Assembly (NCBI GenBank): GCA_039566865.1
Contig: CM076954.1
Location: 15,152,001 to 15,216,000 of the forward strand
DNA: 64,000 nt
Reading direction: 5' to 3'
DNA from: Aurelia coerulea
Lineage: Eukaryota > Cnidaria > Scyphozoa > Semaeostomeae > Ulmaridae
Shown: one piece after another, positions 27,201 through 38,967 of the stretch
Layout: each line of letters starts with the position of its first letter
Position numbering within the stretch: the first letter of the stretch is position 1
The notes under the pieces: generated by a model
What the model saw: the letters and a program-made list of their open reading frames with translations, nothing else
Database searches by the model: none
What the model was told of the DNA's origin: nothing
Made by a program: the position numbers and the translations under genes

Positions 27201-30200
27201 TGCATGTGGTACGTCATAGGAAAGAAAATGAGAGACTGAGAGAATCTTAGGGTGGACAGGGTGGACGGGTGGACGAGTTGCATGTGGTACGTCATAGGAA
27301 AGAAAACCAGAGACTGAGAGAATCTAAGGGTGGACGGGTGGACGAGTTGCACGTGGTACGTCATTGGAACGAAAATGAGAGACTGAGAGAATCTAAGGGT
27401 GGACAGGGTGGACGGGTGGACGAGTTGCACGTGGTACGTTTATTGCACGTGTGATCACTCCAGTTTTAATGCGGAAGTGAATTTCTAGAGTTATTGTCTA
27501 TTTCTTTGCACATTGTTCACCAATAAAAAACTTGAGATTAACACAGTTTCATGGACTGAGTCGGTACATTTCACGAACCACATTAATTGTATTTTATAAC
27601 CCATGATGTTTTTAAAACGAAAGTTTTATTTCCAATTCATCTAATCCAAAGGTATAGTTTTTGTTTATCATTTGTCTCTTTCTTCTTTTTTAGGGACAAA
27701 ATCAAATTACTAATAAATTATTTATGATTGATAAAGTAAAAAATTTAGAAACATTTAGCCTCAAAACATGCTGTATCCAAAAATATTTATTACTACTTAA
27801 TGGGAACATTCTAGCTCGAGAAGCTTTTTAGATGAAAAAGAATATTGACCATTATAGATCGTATTGACAAGTATAATGTCGCTTTGGCGAAAACTTTGAG
27901 TTTCTGGTCTTTTTTGTAAATTTGGCGGACAAAGGTAGAACTGCTTATGTTAAAATTTGGAGATACTGGTCTTTTGTTCTTAACCCTATCAAATTCCCCC
28001 CCCCCCCTAGTAGACTTTTTGTTATAACTCTGCCAGGAGAACAACTATGGCCCGGAAACTTTCTGACTTTTTGCTGCTACGTACTATGCAACGACTCAAA
28101 AAGTTTTATAAAAATATTTTGACAAATGAGGGGGAGGGAGGCAATTTTCTGGAACTGACTCAGTCAAAATCGTCAATTCTCGAATATTAATTTTCGTGAA
28201 AAAAATAGCAAAATCGCAATAGTTTGGAAATATATTTTGCTGGGTAATTTTATTTGATGTAATCTATGATGATTTTCATGTTTGGATGGAAATTGTACTC
28301 AAAATTATATTTTATCGCATTTTTCCTGATTTTGATCGACTTTGTCACTTTTCTTGACCACACAAGGAAAAATGCTGACACGAGCAACAGAAGCAATAAT
28401 GACGACGAATTTTAGGTTAATTTTCATATTCTCATAAAGTACATGCCTGTGGCTGTTAGTACACCAAATCTGGTTGCTCTACCTATTTCCCGGCAAGAGT
28501 TAAGTAAAGGGGGGGGGGCTTTGTTGCCCCGTTACAACCAAGATACACGTTATTTTTATAAGAAACTTGGATCAGCACTTAGTACTAAAAGTTTCTTAAT
28601 TTCGCATGAAAATGTCGGTGTTTTAGTAGTAAAAGTTTCTTAATCAGTTTCTTATCTTGTGGGCCTAAAATTGCGGTATTGTTCGAAGTTGAGCCTTCTT
28701 CTCGAGAAAGGGCTTCCATTTTGCATTGACATTGTCATCAAGAAGAAGCCATGCACATCAAGGCAAAAATTTACCAATTTTGCAGTTAAAAGTCAAGAAA
28801 AGACGAATGTACCTTTGTTAGAAAGACATAGAATAAGAGAGACACAAAGAAATAAAGTTTTAGAGTTTCTTAACTGTTCTTGAGCGTAGTACTAGAGTTT
28901 CTTAATTTTTTGGTCATCGTAGTACTAGTTTCTTATAAACCAGTTTCTTATAAAAAACGTGTAGTACGTGTCAGATAGCCCAACCACTATAGGGTTGATT
29001 TTGGCGAACAAAAGTAGCACCAGCAGCTTACAGGTAAATTTTAGGATTTTGATTGGATAGGAGGTCAGACAATTTGATTTCTAGGACAAATTGACTTTAA
29101 AAAAGGAAGACTGATTTTAAGATTTCACATTTGTTTCAATGCAGTCAGTGAAAAAAAGTCAATGAAACTTGATGTAAGCGTAGCAAGTAAGAATGGTGGC
29201 CGGGGGGGGGCTTGGCTTGCCCCAGGGAAATTTTTCATGGCCACGCCCTTTACATAATTGGAAAGCGCCCCAGTCCCGGAAGTATTCATATTCCTGGATA
29301 CGAATAAAGAGTTTCTCAGATTTAATTTTTCAATATTATCCCTTATATTACCCGGGGAGGGGGTACTTGACCAGTTTTTGGTCGGGAACTTGCCGTTAAA
29401 GCTTCAAAAACATACCCGTTCCTTATACCAATTTTCCGAAAAAGTATACCCGACCTTATACCAATTTTCCAAAAAAGTACACCCGACCTCATACCAATTT
29501 TCCGAAAATTTATATCCGACCTTATACTTATACCAAAATCGTGAAAATCGATACCGTTCCTTATACCAAAATTGATACCCTTCCCGATGGCACGTCCCCG
29601 TACCCAAAATATGTGAAGCACCCCCCTCCCCCGGGTTATATTACTCCTGTTTCTTGACTGTATGATAATCTGAAAGTCAAAGGTTCAAATCAAAAGTTCC
29701 TTACAAAAATACATGCATACATTTCCACTGCATTGACTAAGAATTGCACAGGAAAGCTACTATTTCAATGGTTGAAAGGAAATTTTTCATGCTGTCGGCT
29801 TTATCTTTAGATATCTATAAAATAAGGGCTAATTCAAGCCTACTACACGCATTTTTTTATAAGAAACTAAGAATTTTGGCCAGTCTGAAAGTTTCTTAAA
29901 ATTATCAGATTTTCAGTACACGTATTTTTTGTAAGAAACTAAGAATTTCGTCCAGTACTGACAGTTTCTTAAAATTATCATATTTTGAGTACTCAAAGTT
30001 TCTTACGAGTCTCTTGGAGGTTCAAAAAAATTTTCATGTTCACTGCATGTGCCCTTGTGAACACTTCAAAACAATATTTTTGTAGCCTTTCCAATGTTTA
30101 GACATTACTCCAGTACCTTATGAGTAATATTATACAGGAAACAAGTGAAATTAAAGTAGAAATATATCAAGGATTTTCATGCAAAAGCATCCCTTGCTTC

Positions 30201-33200
30201 GTAACTTCTGTCTTCCTGGCGAAAAGAAATGCGTCCCGAGACAGAGACCTGACCAGTGTTACTAGAATGCAATGATGTACCACGTGCAACTCGTCCACCC
30301 GTCCACCCTGTCCACCCTAAGATTCTCTCAATCTCTCGTTTTCTTTCCAATGACGTACCATGTGCAAGTCGTCCACCTGTCCACCCTGTCCACCCTAAGA
30401 TTATCTCAATCTCTCCTTTTCTTTCCTATGACGTACCACGTGCAACTCGTCCACCCGTCCACCCTGTCTACCCTAAGATTCTCTCAATCTCTCGTTCTCT
30501 TGCACCCTTAGATTCCTTCAATCTCTGCTCGAAATCAATGCTCCAAAATGATTGAGCTATTGATAAATCATGACTATCCAAGTGATCAATCAGAGATTAG
30601 TGATCAATCATGATAAACTGGAATGAAATGTTGGTCTCCTCAATTTCTATTAGTAGGATTTCATTCTTTGATATATCGAGGAATAGCCGGAATTTGGAAA
30701 TGGATTGTGTCGCACGAGCGGTCATTTGACCATTGCACAACTTTAGCATCACTTTTATCAATACAAAGACTTCTAGTTTTTAACATTTCTTTGAAGTGAT
30801 ACTTGCTAGCTACAGTAGTAGTTTGTGCACTTAGGGAATTAAACGATATTTCTGACTAGCGCGTGTAGATTTAGGACTTTTTGATGCAAAGATCTACTAC
30901 TTAATTCGCTACATGCACAAACTACAGTAGGTAGCAAATATCATTTCAAAGAAATGATAAAAAACTGAAAAATTTTGAAATGATAAAACTGATACTAAAG
31001 TTGTGCAGTCAGTTGCCAACCGCTCGCCCTTGCGACATAATCCATTTCGAAGTTAAAAAATTAAATCAAAAATATTGGTCCAGCGTATGATTTATCCTCG
31101 CCTGTCTGAAGTGGGAACTTTTTTCTGGCTCACCACCCAGTAGTAGGAAAATTGCTTGTTAATGCAAGAGATATTGCTCGGTTGAAGTATTAATTGAACA
31201 TCTGAAGAGCACCACCATGCAAAAGTTTGGCGAGAATCTTTTGCCATTTTTTCACAATCTTCAGACGAACGGGGCACAATTTTTTTGGGACACCCTGTAA
31301 AGCCATAAATTATAAACGGGATGCACTTGCTCGCATTTCAGGTGTTAGTGTCTCGAATAGACATTTAAAGTGGCAGCATTGAATAAGTATTTCATTCACA
31401 GTGAAGGTGTCCAGAATTTTAGTGCACTGATCATGTGCTCAATTTTTCTGGAAGAATATTACTCATATTTTGATAATTTTTGTTTATTTGATATTTTACG
31501 ACTGATTTTGGAAAGAAGGTACTCCCGGTACCCGGGGGGGGGGGGTACTTGACTAGGGAAGTGACGGGGGTGTGCGGAAAACGTCTCCACACCCTGCACC
31601 CTGTCGCATAAAAAATAGGCCAAAAGTATACCCTGTCGCATAAAAATTTTGCAACTCAAATATAGTGTAGAACGCAATTTTTGCTTGTGATACCCTGTCG
31701 CATAAAAATTCTGCATCTCAGATATAATGTAGAACGCAATTTTTGCTTGTGATACCCTGTCACATAAATTTTTTACCTATTATAATACCCTGTCGCATAA
31801 TTTTCGTTAGAAAAGGACACCCTGTCGCATAATTTTCGTTAGAAAAGGACACCCTGTCGCATAATTTTTACCGTAAAAGGACACCCTGTTGAGCGGCACA
31901 TCCCGTCAGGTCAAGTATGGGAGTGCCCCCCCCCCCGGGTCCCGGTACTCCCCTTCTGCCAGCTCTTCGTGCCTTGGAGAAGAAGTTGTAATCAGAATGA
32001 AGTCGCTTTTTTAGTTTTTGGTTAGTAAAGGACTGTGTAAATTTCATTTGACAATTCTAGAAACAATTCCTTTATTATTTCAAATATTTATCTTTGCAGA
32101 CTATTGGATATCATTATGGTCAAGGCGTTTTTCAGAGTTTATTGAAAGGAAATGCATTGCCGGACATGCTATGTGACCAAGAGCGAAAGAAAGTTAAAGT
32201 AAGTGAATCAGTTGTACTTGCAAGTTGAACCAGCTTAAAATAAGCGAGGTTTTGAAATGGGGCCTTGTAATTGGTCAATTCATAATCAATCCAATAAATC
32301 GAATGCATTGGATTGGTTGAAAGTTAACCTATTTTAGATAAAGCTGGTGTAAATGTGTCAGTGTGTGTGAATGGAGTACCGGGTGTCCCAAAAAAATGTA
32401 TACAGATTTGGTTGACTCCAGCGATGTGAATTTAGCTTTAATCAATGGCTAATCACTCTTAAAATGTTCCTCGATAGTTAACTCGAACAAAGATACCTCG
32501 TTTGTTGGTATTGATGCTTTGAGAGCAGAAAAATCAATCTTGAAAGCTCAAATTTGCGTCCACTTGCAAACCAGAGCTTTGGCATTATGGCCTAAGCAAA
32601 TTCCTTAAGCACATCGAAATTAAGAACTGAAATTAATGAAAAATTAAGAAACTTCCGAATGGGTGACTGATATGGCACGCGAAAATCACAAAAACCCGAT
32701 AATCCTAGTTTATCACTGATAAACTAGGATTATCACTTTGATAAACTAGGTTTATCACGATAAACTGGGTTTATCATCTGATAAACTGAGATTATCAACA
32801 TTTCTTCGATAAACTGGGTTTATCAAAGTGATAAGCTAGGTTTATCAACCAAAAATTTGATAAACTAGAATCATCAACTGATGAACTAGGTTTATCGAAT
32901 TCTGTTGTTTATGAAATTATCTCGTACCTTTTGTTCGTAAACAAGACGCGCTTCAAACGCGGGTGCGTGTTCATGTTTTTTATTGTTGCAATTCCGGCCT
33001 AGCAACGGTCTAGCCAAGGGTATCATTTTTGACAATATTGGTCTAGCGAACGGTCATTATGTCATATTTGATACAAATTTAAATGTTGCGTATTGGCCCA
33101 GAGAATGGTCGAAATTGGTCTAGTCAAGGGTGCCATTTTCGTAAAAATTGGTCTAGCCAACAGTACCATTTGAATATGCTCGCGGCAGACCCCTTCCCAA

Positions 33201-36200
33201 AATTTAGCCAAGAACCCCCCCCCCCCCCCCCCCCCTCACCCGTGTTCCGCACATATTTGGTTTGAACGCCAAAACATGAACGCGCACCCGCGTTTAAAAT
33301 GCGTCTTGTGTACGAACATTAGGTACCAGATAATCTCATAAACAACAGAATTCGATAAACCTAGTTTATCAGCTGATAATCCTAGTTTATCAAATTTTTG
33401 GTTGATAAACCTAGTTTATCACTTTAATAAACCCAGTTTATCGAAGAAATGTTGATAATCTCAGTTTATCAGTTGATAAACCCAGTTTATCGTGATAAAC
33501 CTAGTTTATCAAAGTGATAATCCTAGTTTATCAGTGATAAACTAGGATTATCAGGTTTTTGTGATTTTCGCGTGCCATAGACTGAGGGGTGACTTTTGGA
33601 AAACAGAATAACACAATATCTAATATTGTTCAAATTTGATCAAGGTTATCGTTAATTTATACGTTGTGCCTTAAGAAATTGCTTAGGCCAAAAGGCTAAA
33701 GCTCTGGTTTGCAGGAAGAGGCAAATTTGAGCTTTCAAGATTAACATGTCTGCTCTCAAAGTACCAATATCAACAAACGAGGTGTCTATGTTCAAGTTAG
33801 CTATCAAGGAACATTTTTAGCGTGATTAGACATTGATTGAAGCTAAATTCACAGCGCTAGAATCAACCATATCCGTAAACACTTTTTTGGGACACCTGGT
33901 ATAGCTCTTATTTTCTAGTTGTGCAGGGTATGAGAGATATAAACAGGTACTGGTGTTGTCTTAAGTAAAGGAGTGACCATCGTTGGTTAGAATCCGCAGT
34001 TGTGCTTGATTGCCGCAGCTTTGTTCTTTTGCGGAGAGAAGCATTTTCGTTATCTCCTCTGCAGAACTATGGAAATTATTCCTCCGCAGGTAATCTTAGT
34101 TGCAGTGCTCCTCCATAGAAGCTTATCAGCAGTGTCTAATTGCCCATGGAATGACACGTAGTAGTTGCTCCAACAAGAAATTCACAAGTTTGAAAGTTCC
34201 TTATACGGAGAGTACTTGGTAAATTGGAATGAATCAGCATTAATTGATAGCCGAAATGCTGAAGTATTTTGTGTGTGATCTGTCTTCTACTTTTCCCGGG
34301 GGTGAAGCTACCCAAAACCGGGGTACGGGGACTTGTAGACCCCGGTTTTGGGTCATAAATTCCGATCAGTCCCCAGTTTTGGGTCATAAATTTCTCACAA
34401 TCCCCGGTTTTGGGTTATAAATTCATACCAACACCTTTTTTTCAGGAAGATCCTATCATCCTCGGTTTTGTGTAGGAATTCTACCACTCCTTACTTGTTC
34501 AACGCAAACTAAAGTTTAAGCTCATCTCTATAAGAGGTCTGATTAGTTACTGATGCTTATTGCTTGACAACTCACGCCAATTCATTTTTTGTTTTTACTA
34601 ATAAAGCAGTTTTCGAAGTCTTTTGAAGTTTATAATATCACATGGTTTGACACTACTTGTGAAGTGGAGCATATATTCCCTGTTCTCTTTGATAACAAAG
34701 TCTTTGCTGCAGTAACTTCTCCTTTGGAGCATTTCTGCTCTTGTTAATACACCACATTATATGCACTCTACTATAAATTAGTGACTGTTATCTGCCTGCT
34801 CTGCCTGATGCTTCGCCAACCATCGTTGTCGTTCTACCATGGCATGAAATCATATCAATGCTGGATGGGATATGTGTGTTTGACACATACATACCCCAAA
34901 GGCCAAGCCAACAAGTCTCTACTGTGGTTCTCTGAGGTTTCAGGTTGATAGTATTATTAATCCACACTATTTTCAAGTTCATTGAAATATTCAAGATTAC
35001 TCCATCAAATAACATCAGATGAGATGAAATCTTCAGTAAAAGCCTTCTTTCGTTGCTTTCAGACAATTGCCTCAATCAGTTGTGAAAAATTCTGAAAAAT
35101 TTTGCTCGGTCATTTTCGAATGACCTCGCTTTCGCCCTAAAGGGCGCGAAACTAAACTTGTTGTTGTTGTTGTTATGTCGTTGTAAATTTTGAAAACTTG
35201 AAAACTGGAGAGATGGCAAAATTACAAAAGGCGAAAGATAGCAATGCCACACACCAGGGAGGGTATGCCTCCGCTTTTATTGTATTATAAGTTCAAATTA
35301 TGCCATAACTGAACAGGATGTTTGCTGTTACACTCACACTAAAGGGGAAGTATGTAAATTAATTAGGCCTCCTCTACTAGCCTATACTATAGGCCTGCCC
35401 TTGGGCGTTACCTCAACCTCAGATTTCTTTGGCTGCCAGATCTTGCCTCATTATTGATTAAGCAAACAGAGAGGCGAGAGCTCAATAATTGTTGTCAAAA
35501 CAGTATAACAGATGGTTATTATCTTGATCAGCAAGCATGGTGAATCCCTCTCCATCTCATCAAGCTTATTCATGAAAGGCGCACTACTATTGATGACGAT
35601 TTCTTGTGCAGTTTTTGTACACACATGGAATAATCTTGCAGGTTGCTGTGTTTGTTGTGATATTTAGACATTTAGATATGTAGTAAAGCACTAAAGTAAA
35701 TATTAATCAAGCAAATAGAAAAAACGAATACAGCACAGTGTTGACCAAAGTGGCCCACTGTCACTGATTAAGCTCTGCATTTGCTCATAATTATATTATT
35801 GTATATAGATTGGGATATACCTGTTGACCCAAGAATTTGCTGTTTTGTTCTATGTATGTATGTATTTTTTAGAATTTGGCCTTGCTATGAATTAAAATTT
35901 GATGTAACATGAATTTAGGAAAAAATAATCAGTTTAATTACAAGTGTACCATATAATATAAAAGTTAAAACTTGAACCTAAAAATAGCCCCAATTGAAAA
36001 TGGCAGGGATAAGCATTAAATGATCAGTGCAACCTTGTTTCCATAATGGTCCCTCAAAATGATCCATAATAGTTTGGCTCAGCGCATTACTTTTTGTACA
36101 GAACACATTTGTAGAGCTTCTACACAGTTTGAATCGGTTTGAATTAGGAAGAAAGGTTTTTTCATGTGAAATATGTTGCATGTGTGGGATTACAGGAATT

Positions 36201-38936
36201 CCACAATTTTTGGTATTTCATCATAAAAGTTACCCCAGTTTTGGGTGGTCTTTTCAAAATATTCTCCCCAGTTTTGGGTACTCTTGCCTAGATGACCTAC
36301 TTTTTATGAGCTTTTGAAATATGGGTAAAATTTAATTTATGATATAAGAATCGGTTACTTTGAAATGTGTGGAATGGGACCTGATAATCTTGATCAAATC
36401 TGACTTTTTTACAGTGATTTACACGACCGTCTGTTTTCAAAGCCTCATTTTCCTGTAGATACAGCTGGTAATGAACTGGTTTTACTCCATTTATGTATTT
36501 TATTATATGATACATTTAGCGCCATATGAGTTTTATCTAAGTATTGCATTCAGAACGTCCGGGGTTGGTACGATTGATGAGAAAATACAAGATTATACTA
36601 TTAGGAATGGTGTGCCGTACTTCTTTCCACCATTTTTCATCTCTTCTCTTCGAAATTACTACAGGTTCCAAATCTTTAAAAAGGTTGGTGTAAAATTTAA
36701 TGACGTACTTTTTTGAACTGAATGACTTCAAAGAAATTTTAGCTATTTCGCTATAATTCTACCTTTGGACTTTTCTGAAATTTTCAATATTTCAAGATTT
36801 AGAGTGTTTTTCTTCTTTTTCAAGAATTCAAGAAACATTTTCAAAAAAACTGAAAACTATCGTAATTTCTAAAGTGTTTGACGCAGCATGAAATAGTTTT
36901 CAAGAATGCCATAGTTTAGGAATGTCTACGATATGGTATCAAGCAAAAGTCTTTCGAGCTTCTGGTTTGCCGTTTAGAAATTTGATGACGTCATGTCCTC
37001 AAATGAGTTAGAATACAAAATGCGCTGTAATTTCGAAAACTATTCAAAAGTTCTGAAAAGTCCAACGGTGGAATTATATGTAAATAGCTAAAATTTCTTT
37101 CAAGCCATTCAACTAGAATAAATAGGTTATAGAATTTTACACCCACCTTTTTATGCTGATTTAAAGATTTGGAACCTATGCCGGAAATTACGCATTCAAA
37201 TAAGTGACTTGTGCGCTTTGACGTCATCACGCGCAAAGATTTCCTACAGATCTTTGCACTGGATGACATCACTATGCACAAATTGCTTATTTGAATGTGT
37301 CATTTAGCAATGGAAAGGCGAGAAATGGTGGAACAAAGTGCGATACACCACTCCTAACAGTATGATCTTGTATTTTGTTATTAATCATATCAACCCCGGA
37401 CTTGTCCTTTAACGTTATTACCTTTTTTAACCCTTCCGCTATATCTTTCTGACCTTCCGGTATGATTACTCGCGATCAACCCCCCCCCCCCCCCGTCAGG
37501 CTACAGATGCCACTTCATTTATTTTGCCTTCGTTATTTCTACAGCAAGGAGTTGGTCCTGTGTCACCATCTTTCACAGCTCTTGCAGAACTGGTGTCTCG
37601 TATTCATCCTCCAACCTCAAGATCATCTTCTGATTGGCTAAGCAAAGACCAATCCATTTCAAACTTATTGCATTCAAATGCAAAATATAGTGATTATGAT
37701 GAGGCTGATGCTGATGTTTATCTTGCCCGTCGTGCACGCTCCGGTTCGCTATCTGATCAGGATCTACACGACCGAGATTTTCTTAGTGGCGGGGATGAGG
37801 CCGGCTATGAGGTAAGATGGAATTCTACTTGTTACTGAGGTATTAATGGTTTTAAAATTGGAAATGATAAAGAAAGGTTTCTAGCGTTGTATCGTGGTGG
37901 CTCATCTCAAAACCAAGTTAGGCCTAAAATTCACCGTATATAAATTTTGTTGACCTACCTCGTGCTGAAGGCTCGTGATATCTACAACTAACTTTGATCT
38001 ACAATCGTGATAGTGCGACGAAACGTATATTTGGTGATTTCACGTTGATCTTTACAGCAGTTACTGGTGAGTTACTAACTTATTTCTTTCCTTTCAGGTT
38101 TCAAGATTAATTCGGCTTTCTCTTGCAGGAATTAAAAGTTTTTCTCTTGTTACAGGTTTATTTTGGTTGTTGTTTCTTTTACAGGAGTTAACAAGTCTTC
38201 TTTCTACTGATTTCGGTATTTTTGTTGCGTTTATGGGTTTAGTATGATGAGTCCTTTATTTAAGGCTATTTTCAAATTTTGTACCACGAATCATTTGTTT
38301 AAATACACCTCAGAAAACGAACGTGATAATGTCAATCACCATAAGGGGCAGTACCCAACAAAATACGGAAACGAATTAGCTAAGAGTCACGATACGTTGT
38401 ATTTATATCTTTCTGCATTTTGAAAACTGTTAATAGCGTTGTTTATCTATAAGACAACACGGTCAACCCTCTAGAGAAAAAGAGAAGGATACAGAGAAAA
38501 TTTGAATATGACACAAGGACCCTTTCTTTCAAACATTACTTGATTTTGGTATTGCTGGAGAAGAAAAGAAATGCTGTTTTTGAAGCAACCACTTATTTGG
38601 CCTTTCCTCTGCCATAAATCAGCAACCACTTCAAACAAGTTGAAGCTACAGCTCCTCCACAGCAGAGAAATTATTATTCGAACAATTTTCTATTTTAGAT
38701 TTTCGTTTTGACATCATATGTTGTAAATATTTTAACAGTATATTCCTTAAATTGTAAGATTTTTGACGGAGGGCCCCTTGTAAATCAGCCTTTGCTGAAG
38801 GGTTACCCTACTATAAATAGATGAAATGAAATGAAAATGAAATGAAATGACACACACATGGAGCACAATTTTTTGGGACACCCTGTATTGACTCGCCAAC
38901 TTTCAAAATGATTGATTTGATTGATTGATTGATTGA

Positions 38937-38967
<31 letters not shown>

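Larger units (their letters stand above)
25118..31135. mobile_element. 6-kb non-autonomous element with inverted ends, palindromic subtermini and inverted minisatellite arms
   Basis: The left end TGGTGAGCCAGAAAAAAG and right end CTTTTTTCTGGCTCACCA are inverted, with matching continuing about 80 bases (AGGATAAATCATAC and its inverse). Moving inward, each side has a palindrome (25683-26236; 30695-31060), then CCTCGATA...GAATGAAAT (26237-26285) mirrored at 30633-30685, then the same 78-bp minisatellite (26417-27440; 30272-30511) in opposite orientation. The centre, about 27450-30270, holds smaller repeats and no long ORF. I see no convincing target duplication. It fills most of intron 15. Confidence 0.75.

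Noticed and set aside
26777..27430. 217-residue minus-strand ORF with 26-residue repeats (also 26388-26756)
   Set aside because: It is the minus-strand reading of a 78-bp minisatellite; periodic openness follows from the unit length being divisible by three, and the inverted copy at 30272 reads the same way.
29343..29621. Tyr/Lys-rich minus-strand ORFs (also 49524-49823)
   Set aside because: Readings of the 30-bp repeats of the G-run elements; the same apparent peptide at both loci follows from the shared DNA repeat.
25118..31135. Polinton/Maverick-type element
   Set aside because: No polymerase, integrase or capsid reading, a length of only 6 kb, and no 6-bp target duplication.
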